DNA from: Whalleya microplaca
Lineage: Eukaryota > Ascomycota > Sordariomycetes > Xylariales > Xylariaceae
Direction: 5' to 3'
Length of the DNA: 64,000 nucleotides
Assembly (NCBI GenBank): GCA_022497155.1
Contig: MU385723.1
Location: 620,001-684,000, forward strand
A program made the position numbers and the translations under genes. Below, one piece after another: positions 35,814 to 47,301 of this stretch. The notes beneath the pieces are model-generated. The model saw only the letters and a program-made list of their open reading frames with translations, had not been told where the DNA came from and ran no database searches. Each line of letters begins with the position of its first letter. Position 1 is the first letter of the stretch.

Positions 35814-37885
35814 TCAACGCTTCTTCCTCCCACCCGCACCGCCACCCGGACCCCTCCCCTTCACGCCCACCCTCCCCTTGACCCCCGTGCGGTCAAAAAA
35901 CGCCTTCAGCGAATCCGTCCAGTTGAGATCAACAACAAGAAACACCACCAGGCTGACGGGGATGGCGACGGCGAAGTAGATCCAGAAGGTGTTCGACAGA
36001 TCGGCGACGTTCTCCGACATGCTGAAGAAGCTGGATATGAAACTCAGCGGCGCGAAGATGACCGCCAGGTACGTCAGCCGCCCCAACGCCTTGTTCTGCT
36101 CCACGGCGCGCCGGCTCTCCTCGATGGCGGTGACCGCCGTCGCGACGGCGGCGATGCGCTCCGTGCGCGACAGCAGGTCGTCGATGTGGCCCGCCACGAT
36201 GGCGAAGTCCGCGCGCAGCGCGTCCATGCAGTCCTTCTTCGCCTTGGGGGTCGGGGTAGAGGAGGAGGAGGAGTCCGAGGGGGATGGCGGGACGGGCGGG
36301 AACAGCTTCTTGCGCGTGTCGCCCACCATGTCCTTGTACAGCGGCAGCCGCCGCCGCCACGTGTGCAGCTTCGTCAGCGACTCGTTGAAGTAGTTCGAGT
36401 TCAGCCGGAAGTCCGGCCGCTCGATCTCCCACTCGATCTGCCCCAGCCGCGCCGTGATATACCGGCCGAGCGTCAGCCACTCGGCGCAGATGATCTGTGA
36501 GATGCTGTTGGAGTTAGCAGATTTGCGACTAGAACATTATTATACAGTATTCCTGTAGGCTAGCTTGGATCTTAAGGTCTGCTCTGTAAGTGGCAGATAC
36601 CTTCCCGGAAAATTCAGGAGGGAAGTATGCACTGTAAGACTGAGAAAAAAGGGGAGATGAGTAATATGGGCTATCCATACCGGAACGCCATCGCCATGGG
36701 GTTGTCCTTGGCCGCGTTGATGTCCTCCTGCGACATTTTATTAATCCAGAATAACACGTCATCGTAGAGCTTGGTCCTGGGCTGTGCCGTATATACCGTG
36801 CGGTCTGAGGGCGGCGGCGAGGTCTGGAAGGGGCGGTAGCCATTCCAAAGGGGATACCCCTCGGTTATCGAGGGATCGATGAGCAGAACACCTACGACGG
36901 CCAGTCAGTGTCAAAAACAGATATCCAGGAGTCTACAACGAGACACCCACCGACAGTCCCCTGCCCCTCAGCAGCCGGCCTCAGCCACAACGACACCTTG
37001 CTCCTAACAAGCGCGACCGTGCCGCCGTCCTGGTCGAAGAGCGAGGCGTGCGCCCTGTCGTCGTCGAGGCGGCGGAGGACGTTGAAGTTGCCCGCCTGCA
37101 GCTGCGCCTTCTTGAGGCTCTGCGGGTTCTTGAAGTAGCGCGGCTGCACGTACATGAGGCGGAAGTACCGCCGCGCGCGCGACACGATGTCCAGGTCCGG
37201 CAGCTCCACCCACGGGTCCTGCACGTTGTACCACAGGTAGTCGTTGATGTGCTCGCGGAAGAACAGCGGGTCGATGTCGAGGCGCGCGCCCAGCGTCTCC
37301 ACCACGTCCCGCGAGAGGTCCTCCACGATGTACAGGCGCGAGATCCCCCGCGGCGGCGGCGCGTCCAGGGACTGCGCCAGCTCGCCGGCGTCCGTGATCT
37401 CGCGGACGCCCGGCTCCGGCTGGTCCGGCACGAAGTCGACGGCGGCGACCTTGGTGCGCCGGGCCCGCTCGGCCCGGATCTCGGCCAGGTTCGGGTGGTC
37501 CCGGATCAGCTGCCACTTGACGGGCGACGTGGTCACCTCCATCCACTGGGCGAGGTAGCGGAGATGCGGCCACGCTAGCGATGACGTTTTGATGTGCTTG
37601 AGGTACGGCATCTCCGATCTTGAAAAGCAAGTCAGTTAGTAAGTTGTGCAGCCAATGAAAATGACATATCATATATGGAGTCACCAACGTGTTGATTTCC
37701 CATTCCAGCTCAACGGCTGTGGGCTGCGCGTCATAGACGTCGCCATGCAAATAATCTACCGTGGTATTCCTATGCGGGAGTTTTAAGTTGGGGTCGTCTT
37801 CGGCTGGCTCGAGGACATGAGAAGCAGAAGAAGGACTCTTGTTACTACTACCGTTGCTCCATCTCCACGAGGCTGGTATTTGCAT
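35814..37885 (-). CDS. CorA-like (MIT superfamily) membrane protein lacking the GMN motif
   Basis: Predicted 588 aa from exons 37689-37885, 36951-37618, 36681-36891 and 35814-36504 (complement). The first donor is a non-consensus gttggt, but it is the one that keeps the frame (EWEINT|SEMPYLKH). A large soluble domain (ISRLYIVEDLSRDVVETLGARLDIDPLFFREHINDY, about 165-200) matches fungal CorA-like N-terminal domains. A helical stalk (about 430-500) leads to two membrane helices at about 502-521 and 532-551. The loop between them reads FSMSENVADLSN where true CorA Mg2+ channels have YGMN. Pfam members like this are common in filamentous fungi and of unknown transport function. The tail is Gly/Arg/Lys-rich. 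The spliced frame is consistent throughout. Confidence 0.87.
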
Positions 37886-38876
37886 GGCTGGCTTCAGCTT
37901 AGGGGCACCAGGTATGTCTAAAAGAAAAAAAAAGAAAATTGTCTATAGCAAAATCAAGGAGCTATGGGATAAGACACATAAATTTACAATACAAGACACC
38001 AAAAAATTGCAAATGAAAGAGGAGTTGGTGACTGAGGAGGTCTTGCAGCAGGACAGCCTGCTATTATATGTCGTCTAGCGGGTCTCTATATGCAAGACAG
38101 GCAAACTTCCAACACTAACTAGCGCCGTTTCCGAGGGGAGGCTCAGGAGGCTGAGAACGTTACATTGCAGTTGATCCTTCGAGGGCCGCATTGACTGAGG
38201 CTGAATATCTCCAACAGGTAAGGCAGGCGGGTAGGCTTCAAGGCATATAATGGATGAAGTTGCACCATACGGGCCGTGCACCTGACAGAAAAGGTGAAAA
38301 GAGGCAGCTTTACGGATACAAGGCCTAGGGGTTATATGTATGTGAAAATTCTTCATCCTTGCATACATATGCAAGCTGCATCTCACCTCGTCGATCAAAT
38401 TTGTGTGTCTTGAAATACTATTTATTCAGTGTAACTCGAAGGATGTTCCAAGACGACGAAAAGACGTGATCTTTTGGCGTGCCCTTTTCGCTTGGAAAGT
38501 AACTTATCGCTCCTCTTCTTCTGCATCTTCATCTTCATCCTCATCTTCTCTCCTTCTTCTCCGCAAATATAGCAAGACCCCCCTCAAACGCACCCGTACA
38601 CTTAGACCGCGCCGACAGTGCTTGCTGTAACAGATAGAACATGATGGAATTCGATGGTATACTGTCCCTGGTCCCCTGAACGCCAAATGCTGTGAGCTTC
38701 CGTTTCCCAAAACCAATCCCGCCCAATATGCTGTCGAGTCCCACCAATCACAACAGTGATCGAAACGAGATCAAAATCGTGCAACAAGCCCTTCGGCCGA
38801 GTTTCTGCATATTCCGCAGCGGCAAAAGACCACAACGGCACGGAATCCTCTCTGCAACGAGCCGGATGTGCCCTGT
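37886..38876. other. Intergenic region
   Basis: A 991-bp spacer between two minus-strand genes: the promoter of the CorA-like gene and the 3' end of the ICE2-like gene. Frames at 38504-38892 (minus) look like antisense noise. No gene seen. Confidence 0.6.
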
Positions 38877-40251
38877 CTAGTCGGTCTTCCAATGGCTAAC
38901 CAGACCGTTCTCTGAGTCGTCATTCCCCAGATATAACTCGATGGCATATAGACACATCGTAGCGGTGACATTGACCCAGCGCCATGTATTGCCTCCTGCG
39001 TCTCCATGCCGCAGTGTCCAACCTTCCTCGCTGTCGCTAGTAGAAAAATGCTGCAGCAGGAGGCTGGTGTAGACGGCAATGAGGATCGAGGGCGAGAACC
39101 AGGAGAGAAAGCCTAGAAGGCGATTCGCACCATCCGAGTCGTCTAGGGAAGGCTCCTGCATAAGAGCTCTCGCGCCCGATTCCCGAACCGCCGGGATGAT
39201 ACGGGTAGCGCAGTAGAACACAATTATTCTGTAGATTAGGGAGATCATGACCGAGGGTGCAATGGTCTGAAAGGCGGCATAGAGAAGACTCAACGAGGAG
39301 TAGACAGCGGATGGCAAAGAGCCGAGTAGGTGGAGAAAGGTCGAGTAACTAGCCATGATGATAGGGGGTAACGGAGGAAATTCCGGTTGGTTAGCAGCCT
39401 GCTCTGCAGCAGCCGCCTGAGCTTCAGCCGACTGGGCATAGTCGGTAAAGATCTGGTAGATGCAGAGGACCACGTAGGCGAATAGTAGGGACGATTCAAC
39501 AGGATTTCCACGTCCAGTGCCTATTCCTATAGCACACAAGAAGACCGCAGAAGTCACTGCCACTCCGATGAGCGTCGCATCGAGGTTGTTGATCGAGGGA
39601 AAGAGAGCGACCCGCCACAGGAAGTAGACGGCGCTGGCAATGATAGAGGCTGACAATATTAGGAGGGTGAGCTACATATGAGGTTAGCACTCCCGTGACA
39701 GGCTTTGGGATGACAAGGCGAGGACTTACGACCCAGGTGTCGCTTCTTCCTCGGTTAACAAGCCATCTCGAGATCTGGCCGGCGGCTTGGATGACCAGGA
39801 GTGTACAGAAACCCTCGGCCAGCTGGAAGACCGGGCTGGAGTAGCGCAGGGCTCTGTCCCAACCACCAATAGTCATGGATTCTACTAGCCCTCCGTTGCC
39901 GAAAAACCAGTCCGTCCAAGTGGTGTGTTTCTGGCTGCTCAGGCCACTGATGGTCCTCGACACCCAATCGGTGCTGTTCGCATCAACGGCGAAGTTGTGC
40001 AGAGACCATATCAGCAGACTGGGGATGACGATCCACTGGGCGGTTTGCAGGAGCCTGTTGCCGAACCATCGTATGCGCGAGTTGTCGGGTGTGGCGAGCT
40101 TGGCAGAGCTGTATACGAAGTAGAAGCTGAAGAGCGACAGGCTGTACGCCAGGCCGCTATCGCGTCCGCCTACATCGAACGATATAGGTATAGACAGGAC
40201 GATGGTCAATAGGAAGACGGAGCTGGAGATGATGCGAAAGAACCACCACAT
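38877..40251 (-). CDS. ICE2-family ER membrane protein
   Basis: Multispanning ER protein, 438 aa, from exons 39730-40251 and 38877-39671 (complement). The frame is open a few codons further upstream, but without an ATG. MWWFFRIISSSVF is the start expected for the family, placing a membrane helix at the very N-terminus. About ten hydrophobic segments follow, with FDVGGRDSGLAYSLSLFSFYFVYS (about 25-48) and TPDNSRIRWFGNRLLQTAQW as conserved-looking elements. In S. cerevisiae Ice2 affects inheritance and shape of cortical ER, phospholipid balance and storage-lipid use. Family assignment rests on topology and N-terminal wording; no catalytic motif exists to confirm it. Confidence 0.82.
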
Positions 40252-42031
40252 GAGCGCGTTGGTGGTGGCACTGGCCACGGCTCACTAGCGAGGTGGTTGG
40301 CCAGGACCGTCTACGTGTGTATATGTATTTATTTCGTGGCCGGCAACGTTCGTAATAGAGAGTCGAGCGTCAACAGTCGACAGTCGACAGTCGACAGTCG
40401 AGAGAGTCCAAAGTCAGGATCCGATCCGGGGACTGGTGCGCATTCACTGGGCTGACAGGGCTGACAGGGCTGACAGTTGAGTCGGTAAGAGCAGCGCGTG
40501 GAAAGATGTATTAAGTCTGCAGGACCATGGGGCGACGTGGAAGTGAGACGAGTATGATCGAGGCTCGCAGGTCCGTCGTCGTCAGGTCAGGAGGAGGGGC
40601 TGCTGTTTTAGTGGTAGGTTTCCAGGTTTTGGTCGAGGTGGCCTACTACAGGGCAGGCGGGTGAGGTAGTAAGTAATAAATTGTTTGGTAGGCGAAAAAT
40701 GGCCTGACCTAATAATGAACTGCTGCAGCCAGGTGGCTTATCAGTTATCTACACGTGGCAGGGATCACACACCAGACGACGGCAGCAGGCCACTTTCCCA
40801 ACTCTATCTGCATTCACCAGTACCGCTATGGTAGCAGTGACAATGGCTAAATCTTAAAGTACTTCATACCTATCTATGTACATATAAACATGTGCATACT
40901 ATGAATATACCTAATAAAAAATGCAGATATCTGGAGACGGGTACCTGAATACATAGAATGGGGAACAGACACACAAACACACAAATTCACCAAAGAGAGC
41001 ATCTGATTTATTTTTTCGGTGTGATTACGCCATTAGGGTACATACGTAGCATATCCATCCAGACAGAGATGCACTATGTATATGTTGTATGTATTGTAGA
41101 TCTGGTATCTACAATTCTCGTCTTGGCATGCCAAACTGAAAAAGGCATCATCTGTTATCAAGGTCGCGTGAACCCAGAGGTACACCATCAGCCGCCCCAC
41201 AGTTCGTAGGATTTGATCCATTCATAGCCGCCTAATGTCTAAAGAGTGGGCTTGTTTCTTCAATAAACCCTGTTATCCCATCGTCATGCTGCCTGCAATA
41301 GTTAGTACCTACATGCCTACCCAACCTCTTTCCTTCCACCATCTCATCATCTGAATAAGTGCATACATAGTATACATACGTACATGCTAGCTTGTGTCAA
41401 TGAGTTCAATACATCGTGCCTAGGTTGGAAAGTACAAGCTTTGTTTGCAGCTTTCTGCTCTTATCTGAGATAAATGAAAAAAAACCTTAGAATTGCCTAG
41501 CTGTGTTTCTATGGGTTAGATATTGTAGCTCACAAAACTAGACTGGCCTACAAGTGCGTAACTACCTATCTAGGTCTGGGACGATGCTTTGTCTATCTAT
41601 ATAGTAGATAGTAACGACTTTGATTCAGTGATTAAGCTAAATTAGTCCTCGCCTTATATGAGGAGTGTTGTTGAGCTACTGAAGTTGGTGTTGGTTATTC
41701 CTAACAGTTCGCTATGATTATTTGCATTGTTAGCTCACTTGTTTGTAGCGCGGGAAGTAGAGTCTAGATCATAAGAACTGTTACATCTTTCCATACATGA
41801 TTTCACTGCTTCTTTTACATATATGTGCCTTGGTACCATGACCAAGGAGTATGTAGCAACTATATGTATGCACCTCGCTTGCTCCTTTTATAGTCATGCC
41901 TAGGTTCGTCCCCTTTACCTGCAAACGCCCAACGGGAACATTCCTCGCTAAATAAATCATAAGGGTATTTTGTAATAAACAGACCAACAAACACCTCCCG
42001 TCCCCAGACCGTGTCAATATGTATATGTTCC
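40252..42031. promoter_or_regulatory. Upstream region of the ICE2-like gene with tandem repeats
   Basis: A 1.8-kb spacer between two minus-strand genes. Close to the ICE2-like start lie ACAGTCG x4 (40373-40400) and GGGCTGACA x3 (40449-40475). The remainder (40.85-42.0 kb) is AT-rich with repeated ACATA/TACATA words and no plausible gene. Confidence 0.55.
40373..40475. repeat. Two tandem arrays upstream of the ICE2-like gene
   Basis: A perfect 7-nt unit ACAGTCG occurs four times (40373-40400), overlapping GTCGAC palindromes. A perfect 9-nt unit GGGCTGACA occurs three times (40449-40475). Both are within 230 bp of the ATG, so they are in the leader or core promoter. Confidence 0.85.
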
Positions 42032-43522
42032 TCAGCAGTTGTCAATGACCGCATACGCCCTCTCGAGGAGCGGAAACATGTTCTGCCGCTTGCCCTCGTC
42101 CACGAGCACCCTGAACTCCTCCATCCACTTACCGCCCTCGAGCGCCTTCAGCCTCTTCTTCTGGACCGGCGTCAGCCGCTGGCAGGCGGACACGAGCGTG
42201 GAGTCGTACTCGCGCGAGCACTCGCGGCACTCGGCGCCGACGCGCGAGTCGGTCTCGAGCGTGGCCATGATGACCTCCCTCATGACGGTCAGGATGTGCA
42301 CGCGGTTCGCGAACGTCGCGTACTTGTCCGCCATGGCGTCCATCTTCTTCAGCAGCTTCTGCAGCTTGAACGAGATGTTGTAGCCCACGCTCGTCTGCCG
42401 TATCTCCGAGTACTTGTCGTAGTAGCCCGTCCACCCCAGGTGCGTCTCCGCCCGGTCCACCACCCAGGTGAAGTTGCAGGAGGCTTCTTTCGGCTCCGGC
42501 GGCTCGCCGTCGAGCTCGGGAGCAATGCCGTTCGCAGATGGTACGGGCTGCTGCCCGGGGGTCGAAGGTCCCGCTGGGGATCCTGACTGACCAGGCAAGA
42601 CATTTATACCGTAGGGGCCGTAACCAGGCGATGGCTTCGGCTTCGACTTCGGCGCCGGCTTTGGCTGATGCATAACTGGCGGTACCTGGCTTGGAGGATA
42701 GTATATTACCGTGTGCATAGGTTCCCGTGTAGGCGCTGGTACAGGTGCAGGGGCCGGTCTGTTCCGTGTTGCCTGCTGTGACTGCTGTGACTGTTGTGTT
42801 TGCTGCGCGCCATGCTGTCCCGGTACCGGTCCGTTTCGCGTTGACTGCGGTGTCTGTTGCACGCCCGGCTGTTCCGGCAACTCTTTAGGGGCTGGGACAG
42901 GTTTCCAATAATTCGCGTTCCGTAGTCGGTCCTCGTTCATGCGGAGAATGGCCTTGTAGATCTCCGCATCGCGCATCGCAGCCGAGACCAGCAGGTGGAT
43001 GAATTCCTTTGGGCTGGCCTTGTAGGGATCTAGCACTCCTAACATCTCATAGAGCGAGTTGCGCTTCTGCTCCTCCGTACGTCCCATGTTGGTATAGTAG
43101 CTATGAGCGGCGGCGAGAGCGGCGGTAACAGCCGGGTCTTCGGTAGTATTCTGACCTTGCGCCGTCGAGTTTGGAGGCGGGTTTGTCTATTAAACTCGCG
43201 TCAGTTAAGACTAGTTCAGATAGGCTTGACTTGAGAAGTGGCTGCATGAGGAACTAACGCGTTGCACTGGCTGCCATAGCAGATATGGTTGCGTTGACGG
43301 CGCATCCTGTGTAGGTCTTCTTGGTTGAATGGGTTGGTTTGGCTGAGTAGCTGGCGTTGACGGCGCCGGCGTGGTCGACTGTGCTGGAGTTGCCGAAGGT
43401 GCTGAAGGTGCTGAAGGTGCCGAAGGTGCTGAAGGTGCCGAATGTGCTGATTTGGTGGAGTTCGTCGGTTCTGGTGTTGGTGATGTCGTTACTGATGCTG
43501 ATGAATATTCATATTCCGACAT
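42032..43522 (-). CDS. Fungal protein of unknown function with SAP tandem repeat and conserved C-terminal domain
   Basis: Predicted 472 aa from exons 43259-43522 and 42032-43186 (complement). The N-terminal exon is Ser/Thr/Pro-rich and contains a perfect-looking S-A-P triplet repeat (about residues 28-45) encoded by a 9-nt DNA repeat. Around residue 122 is a compact block (MGRTEEQKRNSLYEMLGVLDPYKASPKEFIHLLVSAAMRDAEIYKAI split over two lines of helix). It is followed by a Gln/Pro linker with QQSQQSQQ. The C-terminal third (about 310-472) is helical, with Cys residues in AECRECSREYDSTLVSACQRL and charged helices ending FPLLERAYAVIDNC. No signal peptide or membrane helix is visible. I do not recognise the family; low-complexity linkers suggest a nuclear or scaffold protein, but that is a guess. 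Confidence 0.78.
43391..43448 (-). repeat. Coding 9-nt tandem repeat (Ser-Ala-Pro)n
   Basis: About six copies of GCTGAAGGT with a few GCCGAAGGT variants on the plus strand encode Ser-Ala-Pro triplets on the minus strand. The array is in frame, so copy-number change would lengthen or shorten the protein without a frameshift. Confidence 0.85.
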
Positions 43523-44082
43523 TTCGACGACCTCGACCAGCAAAACGGCCGGGTTCCTTCGAACATATCACAGTTGTGGCGGTATGTCGCATTAACAAGC
43601 CCGAAGAGATGTTCAATCTTGGTACGCGTCCCATAGCCATGTCCTACCGTGTATTATCATACTAAATACTGTCTAATTCACTGTGTCGACTATGTTGGGG
43701 TCTGGGGAAGCCCATCTGATAGGGTACTTTCGGGATAACTATTCCCCGATACCCTTAGGTTGAGGGGCACTACTGTCGTGGCGTATAGGTATTGTGTCGC
43801 CTATCATAAGTAAACTATCTCCTCCATTTTCGCTTCACTCCCCATAGTTTGCTCCTCTTCGTATACCTTAGTACCTCAAACTGAGTCCCAGTCAAAGCCC
43901 AGCCCTATGCAGTATCAATGAATTATTGGACCGTACGTAACCACCGGTAATCCATCTCCTATTCTTCTCAGGATAAGTCCTTCGAGACTACTCTACTCTG
44001 TACTATAAAGCATCTTTACGGCCTATCTTATTGTTATGGATATCTAGTCAAGGCCCAAGTGCCCGTCTAAGCGAATGACTTA
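43523..44082. other. Intergenic region
   Basis: A 560-bp AT-rich spacer: promoter of the SAP-repeat gene and 3' end of the SDR. No gene seen. Confidence 0.6.
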
Positions 44083-45145
44083 TTAGAGGTGGGCTGTTAA
44101 CGTAATACCCGAGTCGATGTTCAGCCCAGCCCCATTGATATAACTTGCCGATGGGCTGCACAGGAACACAATACAATCAGCCACCTCGTCGGTCGTGGCT
44201 GATCGACGGAGCGGCGTGGCCGTCTTGACGATCTGTTCAAGCCCCCGTACACGTTGAAAGCCAGCCTGCATCATGGCTGTGTCTGTAAAGGAAGGGCAGA
44301 CGGCGTTGACCCGTATATGGTGTTTCATACAATCCATAGCTGTTCGAATTTGGAGCTTAGCAGTGTCCAGTAGCAGCCCGCTTGCTACCAGGCCAAAAAG
44401 GGGTCGAAGGCGGGTGTGGGGTGGTTTACATACCTGCAGACTTTGTGATCCCTAAAACAGCATGCTTCGAGGCGACATAGGATGACATGCCAGGTGCAGC
44501 CATGTAGGAATTGATCGAGCCCAGATTCACAATGGAGCCCCTTCCTAGACTGCGGGTGCCGTGGCGAGAGCTGGTATATGCCAAGGGTTCCTGCCGGGAC
44601 ATGACCTTGGCGACTGCGCGAACGCATAGCAGGGTGCCTTTGATGTTAATGTCCATTGTCTTGGAAAATACATCAACATTAAGGTCGGGTGTTAAAGCCG
44701 GGGAGATATTCCCAATCTTGAGTAGAACATCAGTACGTCTGGCAGTCAGATAGATACCGAAGAGTTTTAGGACTTACCCCAGCACTGTTCACGCTGTAAT
44801 CAATTCGCCCAAATTCCTTCACAGTGGCATCCACCATGGCCTGTACGCTGTCTTGTGAAGCAATGTCGACCTCGAGGGCGAGAGGACGGTAGTCCGCATT
44901 CTTGGCGCACGATCGGCTCTCAGCAGCAGCATCTCGGGCACCCTGCTGATTCACATCCGCAAAGACGACACCTCTGACGCCAGCCTCGGCAAACGCAAAC
45001 GCGGTTTCCTTGCCGATGCCGCTTGCGGCCTACAACTCTGTGTTAGCCTCGTTGCACTGCGAGCCTCCAGAGCAAGAAAAGAAGAAAGGTTGATTACCCC
45101 GGTCACAAGAGCGATGCCGCCATCGAGAGAGATCTTGGAAGGCAT
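44083..45145 (-). CDS. Classical short-chain dehydrogenase/reductase
   Basis: NAD(P)-dependent oxidoreductase of the FabG-like classical SDR type, 279 aa. Four exons (complement): 45098-45145, 44778-45029, 44434-44716, 44083-44339. The cofactor motif TGAASGIG (15-22) spans the first splice junction. NSAG is at 97-100, the catalytic Ser lies in VNLGSINSY (about 163-171), and the active Tyr/Lys are in YVASK (180-184). PSFTDTAMM is the cofactor-binding loop after the active site, and the C-terminus ends INGAGLNIDSG. An Asp in VVFADVNQQ at the end of beta-2 suggests NAD(H) preference. All key residues are present. It is codirectional with an FAD oxidase 0.6 kb upstream, which may act on the same substrate. 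Confidence 0.93.
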
Positions 45146-45707
45146 TCCGATTCCAGTGAGTATGACTGGAATGGCCAACTGGTGCTTGGATGGATACTAA
45201 CTGTAGGGCTTATAAAACACTACTTATCCAACATCGTAGACCAGACCATACCATTTGCGACTCTGTAGGTGTAGCAACGTCACCAACCTGACATTACCGA
45301 GAAGCTGACCTTGTCACTGCTACGGCGCAGCGCTGATCCTGGAAGCAAGGGATGGCCAATTATTGATTGTGAAACGCCAACTGCATTCATTAACTGCATT
45401 ACCGCAGCTCCCTCCCCCATATATCGATACTGTAACGGGTCCGGGGTCCTGATATAAATAGCGATCTAGGTAATATACAAGGGGATGTGAACCACCCTAC
45501 CACTTACACATCGAATAAGTTTAGTAGTAGTCAGAAGAGCTTTTTTTTTCCCACAGCAATGCACGTGGAGGAAAAGGTGGATATACATTAACATAAGACT
45601 GTTAGCCAATGTGCAAGGTCACTTCTTAGATCTCCCAAGTTACAATAGTACTATCAATCAATCCTTGTGTTAATCTGAATATGCAACTCATATATCTGGA
45701 GATGACT
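45146..45707. promoter_or_regulatory. Spacer between the FAD oxidase and SDR genes
   Basis: This 562-bp spacer contains the 3' end of the FAD oxidase gene and the promoter of the SDR. A T8 run and TATAAATA (45450-45460, plus strand) are visible, but nothing can be assigned with confidence. Confidence 0.5.
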
Positions 45708-47301
45708 TCAACTTAGGGCCCAATCTGGAATTTTGAACCCGCTCTTCACTCGGTTCTGAAACACACCTCGAGGATCATATCTTTTCGAGGCCGCTTTCAG
45801 GAAATCCAAGTTTTCCGAGCCGAAAGTCGTCATGGGGTTCTGGCTCGGGTCGGCATAGTTGAGATATACCCAGTCCCTCATCACACCAAGTTCTTCACCT
45901 TTTGCCTTGATCTTCTCGACGTACCCTGAGAGAATTTTGGCACCTGTGGCATTCGCTGCTGGGGATGTCGTACCGAGCGTGACCATCAACATCATACCTG
46001 CTGTGTCGAAGCGATCAATGCCTAGGATGTTCCCACCCTTTCCCAGTCCTCGTTTGGCTAGGGCTGGGGAAAGCGGGTGAAAACACCACTGGACGGAGAA
46101 ATTTGCGTGTTCGCCTAGCTCGGCTTTAACGTCACCTACGAAGTTCTCGTGCAGTCCAGCAACGTAGGCATTCATTTCAAGCGAATTCTTGTAGCTGAGA
46201 GTAATCCAGGTATTTCTTGACGCAGGAACATTAGTGAGTGATCAACGAAAGTTCAAGCAACGGAACAGCCAAACTACTTACTCAAGGCCGTATACCCCGT
46301 CTAGCTCCTTTACCAAGCCCAGGTGAGTATCAGTACGTAAAGTACTCGATATCAGCGGCTGTGCTGCTTTGAGGGCTTTGTGAGCAGGGGCATCAGTATC
46401 TCCCTTGGTATTTACTGTCGTGGTTGCGACGAGCGTCTTCTCGAGAGCAGGAATATAGCACCAGACTACCACGACACTACTCGCTGGGTCATCTTCGATC
46501 CCCTCGGTAAACGTGGTCACGGCCTCGACGAGTGCTGGTGTCGCCTCGACGGAATGAGTGTTAAGACCGCCAAACATTTGTCCGCAAGGAACAGTGGATA
46601 CATCAAACCGAGTTACCAGTCCAAGATTACCGCTGCCTCCCTTCAACGCTCTCCAGAGATCTGAATTCGAGTCCTTGTTCCCATTGACGACGCTGCCGTC
46701 CGCTAATACGACCTCGAAATTAACTACGTTATCACAGCCAAAGCCATTCTCTTGCGCAAAGAAGCTGTTGCCACCACCCGTGAGAAACCCACCCACGCCA
46801 ACCTGCGCGGCGCGCCCGCCAACGGCGGTCACACCGTGCTTCTCGAGTTCCTCGTAGACGGACCCCCAGGTCGCCCCCGGCTGTAGGCTTGCGACGCCGG
46901 TCTCACTGTTATAGGTCGTGGAGTTCATCTTTCCGAGGTCAATGGTGACCCCGTCAGCTATGAAGTTAGACCCTGGCCATGCCGTGTGCCCCCCGCTGCG
47001 GATTCCGATAGCGCTTCCAGGGACACTCAGTAGGGTTTGCAAGATCTTGGAGACTTCCTCGGTCGAGTGTGGCTGGACGATGAATAGTGATTTGAGTTGG
47101 GCAGTGGCTGAGAAGGTCTCTTTCTCTATGCGGGTGTTGTATGCCTCGGTACTAGGATAAAGGATCCGATGAGCGAACCCGGCGTCCTCTAGGCTTTTGC
47201 ACTGGACATATATGTCAGGAGGTATAACTGGAAACAAGAAGTATGAGACTGACTTCTGGACATGTAGTGGAAAATGCTGAAGCAGCTGGCGAGACTGTCA
47301 T
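45708..47301 (-). CDS. FAD-linked oxidoreductase, berberine-bridge-enzyme-like
   Basis: Flavin oxidase of the BBE/PCMH family, predicted 491 aa, from exons 47254-47301, 46282-47201 and 45708-46215 (complement). The first 52-nt intron, with a CCTGAC branch site, links MTVSPAASAFSTTCPE to CKSLEDAGFAHRIL. RSGGH (84-88) carries the His that binds FAD covalently. GGRAAQVGVGGFLTGGG follows but has Ala/Gln where bicovalent members carry the Cys, so one covalent link is expected. The FAD domain continues to about 210 (GGSGNLGLVTRFDV). The C-terminal BBE motif is YLNYADPSQ with the Tyr usual at the active site, and RYDPRGVFQNR near the end. No convincing signal peptide is seen, unlike many secreted relatives. 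The oxidised substrate is unknown. Confidence 0.9.

Noticed and set aside
42011..42586. Plus-strand frame of 191 codons
   Set aside because: Antisense shadow of the SAP-repeat gene; Arg/Leu/Val-rich composition typical of a shifted GC-rich frame.
24179..47301. A complete secondary-metabolite gene cluster
   Set aside because: P450, two SDRs and an FAD oxidase occur, but about 14 kb of housekeeping and unrelated genes separate the pairs and there is no PKS, NRPS, terpene synthase, transporter or pathway regulator.
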